Positions 37,651 through 46,352 of a DNA stretch of 64,000 nucleotides are shown in pieces. The stretch spans positions 124,001 through 188,000 of the forward strand of contig NZ_BMQC01000001.1 of the NCBI RefSeq assembly GCF_014647915.1. The letters run 5' to 3'. The position numbers and the translations under genes were made by a program. The notes beneath the pieces were generated by a model. That model saw only the letters and a list, made by a program, of their open reading frames with translations. It ran no database searches and was not told the origin of the DNA. Position 1 is the stretch's first letter. Each line of letters opens with the position of its first letter. The DNA comes from Pilimelia terevasa. Its GTDB lineage: Bacteria > Actinomycetota > Actinomycetes > Mycobacteriales > Micromonosporaceae.

Positions 37651-37657
37651 GTACCGG

Positions 37658-38206
37658 TCAGGCGGCCGACTGGGTGCCGCGCAGGTCCTCGCGCAGCGTG
37701 AGCCGGTGCCGGCGGCGGATCTCGGCCTGCTGGTAGTGCCGCTGCTCCTCCTCGGTCTGCGGCACCAGCGGCGGGACCGGGCGCGGCCGCCGGGCGTCGT
37801 CGACCGCGACCATCACCAGGTGCGCGGTGGCCACCGTCGTCTGCGGGCCGCTGCTGTCCCACCGGTCGGCCCGCGCGGTCACCGACACCTCCATCGAGGT
37901 GCGGCCCGCCCAGGTGCACACCGCGTCGACGTGCAGGACATCGCCGACCCGGACCGGGGCCAGGAACGCCACCTCGTCCATGAACGCGGTGACCGCCGGC
38001 CCCTCGCTGTGCCGCGCGGCGACGACCCCGGCGACGCTGTCGACCAGCTTGAGGATCTCGCCGCCGTGCACGGTGCCCAGCAGGTTGGTGTCGTGGTCGT
38101 CCATGATCTGGCCCAGCGTCAGCCGGGACTCCGAGGGGGACTTGCCGATCTCGGTGGCTCCGCCCTGACTCGCGCGGGCGTGGGCGTTGCTCGGGGCGAC
38201 AGACAT
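37658..38206 (-). CDS. Acyl-CoA thioesterase, hotdog fold (YciA/BACH-like)
   Basis: A 182-residue hotdog-fold thioesterase. The family segment MDDHDTNLLGTVHGGEILKL (catalytic Asp with the HGG helix), then FMDEVAFLAPVRVGD and WAGRTSMEV, match acyl-CoA thioesterases releasing CoA from medium or long acyl chains. The C-terminal 30 residues are a charged Gln/Arg helix. GAGGAG six bases before ATG 38206 fixes the start over an upstream in-frame ATG. It is cytoplasmic and the gene is monocistronic by its flanking sequences. Confidence 0.88.
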   Translation of the reverse strand: MSVAPSNAHARASQGGATEIGKSPSESRLTLGQIMDDHDTNLLGTVHGGEILKLVDSVAGVVAARHSEGPAVTAFMDEVAFLAPVRVGDVLHVDAVCTWAGRTSMEVSVTARADRWDSSGPQTTVATAHLVMVAVDDARRPRPVPPLVPQTEEEQRHYQQAEIRRRHRLTLREDLRGTQSAA

Positions 38207-38875
38207 GGGGGTACTCCTCGCGGTGCGGCGCACCGTTCGCCGGGTGTTCTCCCATGATCAAGGGCTGGCCCGCCTCCGCGCCACCGAACGTGGTGGCCGA
38301 CACCGTGACCCCGCGCACGGAGGTGCGTCCACAAACTGCGGTGGGTAATTGTCTGCTGACTCTAGCGTGGGCGGCGTCACCTTTGAAAGGATAAGTCTGT
38401 TTCACCGTCGCCACCACGGAGAGTGGCTGGCGCCGACTGGTGGCCTACAGCCCGGACCTAAGTCCGATTACGCACAGTTGCCCGATAAGCGAATATTATT
38501 AGCAGCAACGACACAGCGTGCCGGCGCGCAACGGGGGGTCCTCCGCGCGCCGCGCGCAGGCCGACCACGACGACCGAGTGAAGGGACGGACACGGTGCCC
38601 GGATTCCGCAGTCACGACCCCGGCATCCGCCCGCGTGCGTCCGCAAGGCCGACCCCGACCGCGGGGGTCCGTCCGTCGCGAAAAGCGAACGACCGGCGCG
38701 CCCTGGCCTCGTAGGCCACGGCGCCGTACCGCCCCGGGTCCCCACGCCCCGGCCCCGGCACCACCGGCAGCACGCGTACGCCACCACCGCACGGTCCACC
38801 GGCCCTCACCGCCCCGTCCCGCCGCGCCCCGCGCGTGCGGTCGACGAGCGTGCCCTGATGCGAACGGAGTTCCGC
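38207..38875. other. 670-bp intergenic region
   Basis: No convincing gene is found on either strand. Two AT-richer stretches (about 38330-38420 with TTGAAAGGATAAG, and 38455-38510 with GAATATTATTAGC) look like promoter or regulatory DNA for the divergent thioesterase and arginine decarboxylase genes. No clean -35/-10 pair at 17-bp spacing could be assigned. The remaining 350 bp before the decarboxylase is GC-rich and featureless, leaving room for a long leader. Confidence 0.5.
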
Positions 38876-39379
38876 ATGTCGAGCTCAGCCGTCTACGCCA
38901 CCATCCCCGTCGTCGCCGCCACCGGTGCCGGCGGCACCACCCTCTCCGCCTTCCACGACGCCCTGGTCCAGGTCAACCTCGGCCACTACAACCTGATCCG
39001 GCTCTCCAGCGTCGTCCCGCCGCAGACCCGGGTGGACGCCAGCGGCGCCGCCGCCGTCCCGGTCGGCCAGTGGGGCGACAAGATGTACTGCGTCTACGCC
39101 GCCCAGTGGGCCACCGAGCCGGGCGAGGAGGCCTGGGCGGGGATCGGCTGGGTCCAGCGCCGCGACGGCAAGGGCGGCCTGTTCGTCGAGCACGAGGGCA
39201 CCAGCGAGCGGTTCGTCCGCAAGGCGATCCTGACCAGCCTCGCCGACCTGGTCCGGGGCCGCGAGGACGAGTTCGCGGAGCCGGAGCTGACCATGCGGGG
39301 CGCGGTCTGCGACGACGGGCCGCTGTGCGTCCTGGTCATCGCGCCCTACGAGGCCGCGGCGTGGGCAGGCGACCGATGA
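38876..39379 (+). CDS. Pyruvoyl-dependent arginine decarboxylase (PvlArgDC)
   Basis: A 167-residue proenzyme of the PvlArgDC family, which makes agmatine and CO2 from arginine. The self-cleavage site is visible as YNLIRLSSVVPP, predicting cleavage between Ser44 and Ser45 to create the pyruvoyl group. Conserved GAGGTTLSAFHDAL (N-terminal), GWVQRRDGKGGLFVEHEG and the glutamate-rich central region also fit. ATG 38876 is preferred over one 18 bases upstream because GGAG lies six bases before it. The stop overlaps the ATG of a GNAT gene, suggesting a coupled two-enzyme step. Confidence 0.88.
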   Translation: MSSSAVYATIPVVAATGAGGTTLSAFHDALVQVNLGHYNLIRLSSVVPPQTRVDASGAAAVPVGQWGDKMYCVYAAQWATEPGEEAWAGIGWVQRRDGKGGLFVEHEGTSERFVRKAILTSLADLVRGREDEFAEPELTMRGAVCDDGPLCVLVIAPYEAAAWAGDR

Positions 39380-39909
39380 GCCTCACGATCACCGTCGAGC
39401 AGGTGCTCCCGGCCGCGCGCGTGGCCGACTTCTACGCCCTGTACCGGGCGGCCTTCGGGCCCCTGCTGCGCGCAGCGGCGGCGCGGCACATGCTCTCGGC
39501 GGAGGAGTTCGCCGAGGAGATGGCCGACCCGCGCATCATCAAGCACGTCGCCTGGTCCGACGGCGAGCCGGTCGCGCTGACCACCGTCACCACCGACCTG
39601 GACGCCGTGGCCTGGATCAGCCCGGAGTTCTACGCCGCCCGCTACCCGCAGTACGCGGCCCGGAAGGCGATCTTCTATCTGGGCTACACCCTGATCCGGC
39701 CCGAGTACCAGAACTCCGGCCTGTACCAGCGCTTCAACATCCGCATCGGCGCCCAGGCCAAGCGCGCCGACGGCATCCTGGCGATGGACGTCTGCGGCTT
39801 CAACGCCGCACGCCGGCTCCCCGAGGGCGTGGCCGCGATGGCCCGGCAGTTCGGCGGGGCGCTGACCCAGGTCGACACCCAGAGTTACTACGTGGTAGCC
39901 CCTGTCTGA
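39376..39909 (+). CDS. GNAT-like acyltransferase coupled to arginine decarboxylase
   Basis: A 177-residue protein. The segment IFYLGYTLIRPEYQNSGLYQ carries a degenerate acetyl-CoA pyrophosphate loop of the GNAT fold (usual RxxGxG/A), and the N-terminus is helical with strand ITVEQVLPA. The tail is LTQVDTQSYYVV. The ATGA overlap with the PvlArgDC gene implies the amine product or arginine as acceptor, which is inference. The weak acetyl-CoA motif makes the enzymatic class less certain. Confidence 0.68.
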   Translation: MSLTITVEQVLPAARVADFYALYRAAFGPLLRAAAARHMLSAEEFAEEMADPRIIKHVAWSDGEPVALTTVTTDLDAVAWISPEFYAARYPQYAARKAIFYLGYTLIRPEYQNSGLYQRFNIRIGAQAKRADGILAMDVCGFNAARRLPEGVAAMARQFGGALTQVDTQSYYVVAPV

Positions 39910-39942
39910 TCCGTCCCGCTTACCGACCGCCTCCCCCCGGAC

Positions 39943-39978
39943 GCGTCGGGTGCCCGTCCCGCCGACGGCGCCCGACGC
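39943..39978 (+). terminator. Hairpin after the arginine decarboxylase-GNAT pair
   Basis: GCGTCGGG (39943-39950) pairs with CCCGACGC (39971-39978) around a 20-base GC-rich loop, 34 bp after the GNAT stop. No U-tract. Confidence 0.55.
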
Positions 39979-40080
39979 ACCCGACCGGCCTGCCGGAGCA
40001 CTTCAACTCAGGGCAAATCTTCCGATAAGGAGTAAGTCGGGAGCGCTGAGGTGGCGTACTGGCACAGAGGAGGTGTCGGC

Positions 40081-42432
40081 ATGGGGTCGTCGCAGGGTGC
40101 GTCCGCCGCTGCCGCGCGCGCGTCCTGGGCCTTCGCCGGCGGGACCGGCCTGGCCCTGCTCGCGTACTGCACCGGGCTGCCCGCCGTCCAGCTCGCCGTC
40201 TTCGTCGTGATCTCGGCCGGCGCGATCGCCGCCGTGGTCCTCGGGCTGCGCCGGTACCGGCTCAGCCCCGCCGACGCCCGCCCCTGGTGGTACGTCGTCG
40301 GCGCGATGAGCGCCTTCGTCGTCGGCTCCGTCCTGCGCCAGGCGAACCCGCCCGGCCACCAGCTCACCCTCGCCGCGTTCGCCCCCGACCTCGCGGTCGT
40401 CCCGGGGTACCTGCTGCTGCTCGCCGGCTTCGGCCGCCTGCTCGCCCGCCGCCGGGCGGCCGAGAACGACCCGGCCCGCGCCGACGCCGTCCTCATCGGC
40501 ATCGGCGCCACCCTGGCCACCTGGTCGCTGCTGATCGTCCCGATCCTGGCCCAGGCCGGCGACGGCGCGGTCCTGTACGTGCTCGGCGCGGCGTTCCCGA
40601 TCCTCGACGTCGTGCTGCTCGCCATGGCCGCGCAGCTCCTGTTCGCCGACGGCCGGCGCGAACCGGTGCTGTGGTTCGTCACGTTCGCGGCGGTCTCGAT
40701 GCTGTTCGGCGACCTGGCGTTCGCGCTGCGCCAGATCGGCCGGATGCCCGAGGCCGTCACCGACCTCCAGATCGAGGTCGTGTTCCTGGCCGGCTTCGCC
40801 GCGATCGGCGCCGCCGCGCTGCACCCGAGCATGGTCCGGCTGACCATCCCGCACCCGGCCGTCCTGCGCCGGCTCGGCATCGGCCGCGTCGTCGGCATCG
40901 CCGCGGTCCTGCTGGTGCCGACCGTCGCCGCGAGCTGGGTGCCGCCGGTCAACGGCGCGGACTCGCTGGTCCGCATCGGCCTGACCGTGATCCTGACCGT
41001 GGCGATCCTGGTCCGCATCGTGCGCGCCCACGACGCCCGGATCGTGGCCCAGCAGGCCGCCCACGAGGCGGAGCTGGCCGAGCGCCGCCGCGCCACCCAC
41101 GACCCCCTGACCGACCTGCCCAACCGGGAACTGCTCACCGAGACGCTGACGCGCTGGAGCGCGCGCGCCGCCGCCGACGGCGCCGAGATCAGCCTGCTGT
41201 TCCTGGACCTGGACCGGTTCAAGATGGTCAACGACAACTGGGGCCACCAGGTCGGCGACGAACTGCTCGTGGCGGTGGCCGGCCGGCTCAGCGGCATGGT
41301 CCGCGCCGAGGACCTGGTGTGCCGGATCGGCGGCGACGAGTTCGTCCTGGCGCTCGCCTCGCACGCCCCGGCCAAGCTGGCCGAGTCGCTGGCGGCCCGG
41401 ATCGTCGCCGAGTTCGCCCGGCCGTTCCCGCTGTCGGTCGGCGACGTCGTGGTCACGCCCTCGATCGGCGTCGTGCGGGCCGCGGGCGGGACCGAGGCGC
41501 TGGCGCTGCTGCGCGACGCCGACATCGCCATGTACCAGGCCAAGGACGCCGGCCGGAACTCGTTCGCCCTGTTCGACCAGAAGCTGCGCGCCTCCACCCG
41601 GCACCGCGTCGACCTGGAGCAGGCGCTGCGCGGGGCGCTCGCGCGCGGCGAACTGTCCCTGCACTACCAGCCCATCGTGGATCTCCAGCGCGGCGGGCTG
41701 ACCGGGTTCGAGGCGCTGCTGCGCTGGGAGCACCCGGTGCACGGCCGGGTGTCGCCGGTCGACTTCATCCCGATCGCCGAGGACACCGGCCTGATCGTGC
41801 CGATCGGCGACTGGATCCTGCACGAGGCCGCCGCGCAGCTCCAGCAGTGGCGGCAGGCCCGCCCGGCGGACGCCCCGGAACTGCACGTCTCCGTCAACGT
41901 CGCCGTGCGCCAGCTCCGCGGGGACCGCCTGCTCGACACCGTGCGGCGGGTCCTGGCCGACACCGGGCTGCCCGCGTCCGCGCTCTGGCTGGAGATCACC
42001 GAGTCCGGCGCGATGGAGGACCTGGACAGCGCCCTGGCGACGATGCGCGTCCTGCACGGGCTGGGCATCACGATCTGCATCGACGACTTCGGCACCGGCT
42101 ACTCGTCGCTGAGCTACCTGCGGATGCTGCCCGCCGAGATCGTGAAGATCGACCGGTCGTTCGTCCAGGGCATGGACGAGGAGGACGGCGACGAGGCGAT
42201 CGTCCGCACCGTCGTGGCGATGGCGCACGCCCTGGGCCGCCGGGTCGTGGCCGAGGGCGTGGAGACGGAAGCCCAGCGGGACCGGCTCCGGGCGCTGGAC
42301 TGCGACCTCGCCCAGGGGTACCTGTTCGGCGCCCCCCGTCCGCCGTCGGCCGACACGGCCTGGCTGACCCTGCCGACGCCGGCACCGGTGTCCGCCGTGT
42401 CCGCGGCGGGCGCCGCGCACCTGCCCCGCTGA
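40081..42432 (+). CDS. Membrane GGDEF-EAL cyclic-di-GMP enzyme
   Basis: A 783-residue protein with about nine to ten N-terminal transmembrane helices (1-315), a GGDEF domain and an EAL domain. The cyclase signature GGDEF (417-421) is intact, and RAED five residues before it forms the inhibitory I-site. The phosphodiesterase signature EALLR (544-548), DDFGTGYSSL and EGVE are also intact. Both synthesis and breakdown of c-di-GMP are therefore possible. In streptomycetes c-di-GMP controls development through BldD. GAGGAGG seven bases before ATG 40081 fixes the start over an upstream GTG. Confidence 0.95.
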   Translation: MGSSQGASAAAARASWAFAGGTGLALLAYCTGLPAVQLAVFVVISAGAIAAVVLGLRRYRLSPADARPWWYVVGAMSAFVVGSVLRQANPPGHQLTLAAFAPDLAVVPGYLLLLAGFGRLLARRRAAENDPARADAVLIGIGATLATWSLLIVPILAQAGDGAVLYVLGAAFPILDVVLLAMAAQLLFADGRREPVLWFVTFAAVSMLFGDLAFALRQIGRMPEAVTDLQIEVVFLAGFAAIGAAALHPSMVRLTIPHPAVLRRLGIGRVVGIAAVLLVPTVAASWVPPVNGADSLVRIGLTVILTVAILVRIVRAHDARIVAQQAAHEAELAERRRATHDPLTDLPNRELLTETLTRWSARAAADGAEISLLFLDLDRFKMVNDNWGHQVGDELLVAVAGRLSGMVRAEDLVCRIGGDEFVLALASHAPAKLAESLAARIVAEFARPFPLSVGDVVVTPSIGVVRAAGGTEALALLRDADIAMYQAKDAGRNSFALFDQKLRASTRHRVDLEQALRGALARGELSLHYQPIVDLQRGGLTGFEALLRWEHPVHGRVSPVDFIPIAEDTGLIVPIGDWILHEAAAQLQQWRQARPADAPELHVSVNVAVRQLRGDRLLDTVRRVLADTGLPASALWLEITESGAMEDLDSALATMRVLHGLGITICIDDFGTGYSSLSYLRMLPAEIVKIDRSFVQGMDEEDGDEAIVRTVVAMAHALGRRVVAEGVETEAQRDRLRALDCDLAQGYLFGAPRPPSADTAWLTLPTPAPVSAVSAAGAAHLPR

Positions 42433-42442
42433 CCCGGCGCGG

Positions 42443-43192
42443 TCAGCCGCGGCGCCAGGGGATGCGGCGGCGGGCCACCAGCTCCACGGTCGCGGCGACC
42501 GCGACGGTCTGCACGGCGAGCAGGCCGACGAGCACCAGGAGCTGCGCGGCGCCGGCCTCCACCGGCGAGGCGCCGCCGAGCAGGACCCCCACGAACGCCC
42601 CCGGCAGCGTCACCAGGCCCACCGTGCGGGTCTGGTCCAGCCCGGGAAGCAGCGCCTCGGCCGCCCGCGCCCGGCACACCTCCAGCGCCGCGTGCCGGGA
42701 GGTCAGGCCCAGCGCCAGGGCCGCCTCGTACTCGCCGAACCGGTCCTCCAGCGCGTCCAGCGCCCGCCGCCCGGCCAGCGAGGTCGACGTCATCGCGCCG
42801 CCGATGAGGATCCCGGCCACGGGTACCACCGCGACCGGCGCCCGCGGAACCACGCCGGTGGCCAGCAGCACGCCCAGGACCGGGGCCGTGCCCACAGCCA
42901 GCGGCACGGCCACCCACCAGGCCGGCCGGCCCTCGCCGACCCGCCGGGCGGAGGTGGCCGCGGCGATGGCCAGCATGGCGGCGACGAACAGGGCGGTGTA
43001 CCCCGCCGACCGCAGCACCGCGACGATGACCACCGACACGACGGCGAGCTGGGCCACCGCGCGGGCGCTGGCGGTGAGGATCTGCCGGCCCACGCCGAGC
43101 CGGGTCGCGCGCGCGAGGACGGCGGTGGCGACCGCCAGCGCGGCGAGGACGACGGCGTACCCGAGATCCGGCCTGATCGTCGCCCCGTCCAC
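42443..43192 (-). CDS. FetB/YbbM-type ABC transporter permease
   Basis: A 249-residue protein with seven hydrophobic helices. The conserved UPF0014/FetB segments are VAGILIGGAMTSTSLAGRRA, EALLPGLDQTRTVGLVTLPG and AFVGVLLGGASP. In E. coli FetAB exports iron. The partner ATPase FetA is not encoded next to it, so it may use an ATPase elsewhere. It converges with the GGDEF-EAL gene (10-bp gap). GTG start. Confidence 0.88.
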   Translation of the reverse strand: MDGATIRPDLGYAVVLAALAVATAVLARATRLGVGRQILTASARAVAQLAVVSVVIVAVLRSAGYTALFVAAMLAIAAATSARRVGEGRPAWWVAVPLAVGTAPVLGVLLATGVVPRAPVAVVPVAGILIGGAMTSTSLAGRRALDALEDRFGEYEAALALGLTSRHAALEVCRARAAEALLPGLDQTRTVGLVTLPGAFVGVLLGGASPVEAGAAQLLVLVGLLAVQTVAVAATVELVARRRIPWRRG

Positions 43193-43218
43193 GCGGGCAG
43201 CCTAGCGGGCGGCCCCCG

Positions 43219-43239
43219 CCGTCGGTCTCCGGCCGACGG
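43219..43239 (-). terminator. Hairpin after the peptide transporter operon
   Basis: CCGTCGG / CCGACGG with a seven-base loop, 13 bp past the stop of the last ABC transporter gene. Confidence 0.5.
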
Positions 43240-43251
43240 GCGCCCCGCGGA

Positions 43252-44307
43252 TCAGGCGACCTCCAGCCAGCTCGGGTCGAGGCGCTCGGGGAAGTGGCAG
43301 GCGGTGTTCAGGCCGGCGGCGGTCGGCGTCAGGGTCGGCTCGGTGGTGGCGCACCGGTCCTCGGCCCGCCAGCAGCGGGTGCGGAAGCGGCAGCCGGTGG
43401 GCGGGTCGACGGGGCTGGGCACGTCCCCGACCAGCCGGATCCGGGCGCGCGGCGGCGCGCCGCGCGTGGTCGCCAGGTTCGGCGCCGCCGACAGCAGCGC
43501 CTGGGCGTACGGGTGCATCGGCGTGCCGTACAGCGCGTCGCGGCTCCCGCTCTCCACTACCTTGCCGAGGTACATGACCGCCACCCGGTCGCAGAACTGC
43601 CGTACCACGCCCAGGTCGTGGGCGATGAAGACGAACGCGATGCCGAACTCCCGGCGCAGCTTCTCCAGCAGGTTCATCACCTGCGCCTGGATGGAGACGT
43701 CCAGTGCGGACACCGGCTCGTCGGCGACGATCACCTTCGGCCGGACGGCGAGCGCCCGGGCGATCCCGATCCGCTGCCGCTGCCCGCCGGAGAACTCGTG
43801 CGGGTACCGCCCGTGGTGGTCCGGGTCGAGGCCGACGATCTCCAGCAGTTCCTGCACCCGGGCGACCTCCCGGTGCGGCGGGACGATCCGGTGGGTGCGC
43901 AGCGCGGTACCGATGATCGTGCCGACGGTGTGCCGGGGGTTCAGTGACGAGACCGGGTCCTGGAAGATGAGCTGGATCTCCCGCCGGTACGGCCGCAGCT
44001 TCCGCGTGCTCAGGTGCGCGATGTCCACGCCCCGGTAGAGGATCTGCCCGCCGGTCGGCTCCAGCAGCCGCGCGATCAGCCGGGCGGTGGTGGACTTGCC
44101 GCAGCCGGACTCGCCGACCAGCCCGAGCGTCTGGCCCGCGTGCAGGGTCAGCGACACGCCGTCGACGGCCTTGACCGTGCGCGGCGCGGCGCGGGTCCCG
44201 CCGGCCGCGGGGAAGTGCATCCGCACGTCGCGGAGCGCGAGCAGCGGCTCACCCGGGACCGCGGGCACCTGCGGGCGGGCGCGGTGGCTCGTGGCGGACA
44301 GGGTCAT
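43252..44307 (-). CDS. dppF: Oligopeptide ABC transporter ATPase (OppF/DppF)
   Basis: A 351-residue ATPase. Walker A GESGCGKST, signature HEFSGGQRQRIGIA, Walker B VIVADEPVSALD and the H-loop FIAHDLG are all present. The C-terminal oligopeptide extension has the cysteines of the Fe-S-type tail (TGCRFRTRCWRAEDRC..CHF). It is the last gene of the five-gene operon permease C, binding protein, permease B, ATPase D, ATPase F. It powers import of peptides together with DppD. Confidence 0.93.
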   Translation of the reverse strand: MTLSATSHRARPQVPAVPGEPLLALRDVRMHFPAAGGTRAAPRTVKAVDGVSLTLHAGQTLGLVGESGCGKSTTARLIARLLEPTGGQILYRGVDIAHLSTRKLRPYRREIQLIFQDPVSSLNPRHTVGTIIGTALRTHRIVPPHREVARVQELLEIVGLDPDHHGRYPHEFSGGQRQRIGIARALAVRPKVIVADEPVSALDVSIQAQVMNLLEKLRREFGIAFVFIAHDLGVVRQFCDRVAVMYLGKVVESGSRDALYGTPMHPYAQALLSAAPNLATTRGAPPRARIRLVGDVPSPVDPPTGCRFRTRCWRAEDRCATTEPTLTPTAAGLNTACHFPERLDPSWLEVA

Positions 44308-44316
44308 GCCAACTCC

Positions 44317-45363
44317 TCAGGGCAGCCGCGGCAGGATCTCCTGCACGAAGATCAGTTCGGGGTGGGACAGGTGGCAGCGGGACAGCCGCCCCTGCTCGCT
44401 GCTGCGCGGGGCCAGGTCGGGCGCCTCGCTCGCGCAGCGCCCGTGGAGCACCCGCTCGCGCTGGCCGCAGCGCGGGTGGAAGGCGCAGCCGCCGGGCAGG
44501 TCGGTGAGGCGCGGCGGGAGCCCGGGGATCGGGCGCAGGGGGACCGGGTCGCCGGTCAGGGCCGGGATCGACTCCAGCAGGCCCCAGGCGTACGGGTGCA
44601 GGGGTCGGGCGAGGACCTGGTCGGCGGTGCCGTACTCCACGGCCCGGCCCGCGTACATCACCAGCACGTCGTCGGCGACCTCGGACACCACGCCCAGGTC
44701 GTGGGTGATGAAGACGACCGCGGAGCCGAACTCCTGCTGGAGGTCCCCGATCAGGTCCAGGATCTGGGCCTGCACGGTGACGTCCAGCGCGGTCGTCGGC
44801 TCGTCGGCGATGAGCAGTTTCGGGTCGTTGGCCAGCGCCATCGCGATCATGACGCGCTGGCGCATCCCGCCGGAGAACTGGTGCGGGTACTCGTCCAGCC
44901 GCGCCCGCGGGCGGGGGATGCCGACCCGGTCGAGCAGCTCCGCCGCCCGCGCCCGGGCCGGCCCGCGCCCGACCCGGTGGTGCGCCCGGTACGCCTCGGC
45001 GATCTGGTCGCCGACCGTGAAGTACGGGTGCAGCGCCGACAGCGGGTCCTGGAAGATCATCGCGGCCCGCGCGCCGCGCACCCTGCGCAGCGCCGACTCC
45101 GGGGCGCCGACGATCTCCTGGCCGCCCAGGGTGACCGAGCCGCCGACCCGGGTGCGCCGCGGGTCGTGCAGGCCCATCACGGCCAGGCTCGACACGCTCT
45201 TGCCCGAGCCGGACTCGCCGACGATCGCCAGCGTCCGCCCCAGCGGCACCGAGTAGGACAGCCCGCGGACGGCCTCCACCGGCCCGGCCGCCGTCGGGAA
45301 GCTGACCCTCAGGTCGCGTACCACCAGGTACGGCTCGTCGTGGGCCGAGGTCTCGTAGGACAT
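44317..45363 (-). CDS. dppD: Oligopeptide ABC transporter ATPase (OppD/DppD)
   Basis: A 348-residue ATPase with Walker A GESGSGKSV, Q-loop IFQDPLSALHP, signature HQFSGGMRQRVMIAMALA, Walker B LLIADEPTTALD and H-loop FITHDLG. The C-terminal tail has the GCAFHPRC..RC..CHLSHPE cysteine pattern of the family. It starts two bases before the permease B stop (in gene order) and is followed by dppF after nine bases. Confidence 0.93.
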   Translation of the reverse strand: MSYETSAHDEPYLVVRDLRVSFPTAAGPVEAVRGLSYSVPLGRTLAIVGESGSGKSVSSLAVMGLHDPRRTRVGGSVTLGGQEIVGAPESALRRVRGARAAMIFQDPLSALHPYFTVGDQIAEAYRAHHRVGRGPARARAAELLDRVGIPRPRARLDEYPHQFSGGMRQRVMIAMALANDPKLLIADEPTTALDVTVQAQILDLIGDLQQEFGSAVVFITHDLGVVSEVADDVLVMYAGRAVEYGTADQVLARPLHPYAWGLLESIPALTGDPVPLRPIPGLPPRLTDLPGGCAFHPRCGQRERVLHGRCASEAPDLAPRSSEQGRLSRCHLSHPELIFVQEILPRLP

Positions 45364-45365
45364 GC

Positions 45366-46349
45366 TCACCCCAGCCGGACGCGCGGGTCGAGGACGGTGT
45401 ACATCAGGTCGACCGCCAGGTTCAGCGTCACCAGCAGCACGGCGCCGACCAGCACGCTGCCCATGATCACCGGCATGTCGTTCTGCGCGAACGCGTTCAG
45501 CGTCAGCGTCCCCAGCCCCGGCAGGCCGAAGATCCGCTCCGTGAAGATCGCGCCGGTGAGCTGGGCCGCCAGGTCGATGCCGAAGATCGTCGTGACCGGG
45601 CCGAGCGCCGCGCGCAGGGCGTGCCGGTACACCACCCGGCGCTCGCTGATCCCCTTGCCGCGCGCGGTGCGGACGAAGTCCTCGCCCAGCGCCTCGATCA
45701 TCGAGGCGCGCGAGTACCGGGTGTAGGCCGCGGCGTTGACCAGCCCCAGCGTGATCCACGCCGCCAGCAGGCCGCTGGCCCAGCCCAGCGGGGAGGCCAG
45801 CGGCGAGGTGTACTGCGAGGGCGGCAGGACCCGCCCGGCCACGTACAGCGCGAAGACGAGCGCCACCACGAAGTACGGGACCGAGCTGAGCACCAGCGTC
45901 CCGCCGACGGTGAGCCGGTCCAGCGCGCTGCCCCGTCGCCGCGCGGCGACGACGCCGTTGGCGACGCCGACGACCAGGTACACCAGCGCCGCGCCCAGCA
46001 CGATCGAGAACGTCACCGGGGCGGCGTCGGCGATCAGGGCGGTCACCGGCTGGCCGAGCTTGTACGAGTAGCCCAGGCAGGGGACCGCGCACTCCACCGT
46101 GGTCCCCCCGCTGGTGATCGTCCGCCCGGCCACGATGCCCCACGCGTACTGCCCGAACTGGCTCGGCACCGGGTCGTCCAGGTGCAGGCTCGCGGCGATC
46201 TCCGCGGCGCGCTCCGGCGGGCACTTCGCGCCGCAGACGGCCCCCACCGGGTCCCTGGGCGCCACGAAGAACAGCACGAAGCTGATCAGCAGGGTCGCCA
46301 CCACCACCGCGACGGCGCTGGCCACCCGCCTCAGTACGTACCTGCGCAC
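45366..46349 (-). CDS. dppB: Oligopeptide ABC transporter permease (OppB/DppB)
   Basis: A 327-residue permease with six membrane helices. The EAA-type loop contacting the ATPases is VRTARGKGISERRVVYRHAL. N-terminal MRRYVLRRV and the first periplasmic loop with GAKCPPERA fit the DppB family; two cysteine pairs in that loop (CGAKC, CAVPC) may form disulfides. GTG start three bases after the binding-protein stop. Confidence 0.93.
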   Translation of the reverse strand: MRRYVLRRVASAVAVVVATLLISFVLFFVAPRDPVGAVCGAKCPPERAAEIAASLHLDDPVPSQFGQYAWGIVAGRTITSGGTTVECAVPCLGYSYKLGQPVTALIADAAPVTFSIVLGAALVYLVVGVANGVVAARRRGSALDRLTVGGTLVLSSVPYFVVALVFALYVAGRVLPPSQYTSPLASPLGWASGLLAAWITLGLVNAAAYTRYSRASMIEALGEDFVRTARGKGISERRVVYRHALRAALGPVTTIFGIDLAAQLTGAIFTERIFGLPGLGTLTLNAFAQNDMPVIMGSVLVGAVLLVTLNLAVDLMYTVLDPRVRLG

Positions 46350-46352
46350 GCG

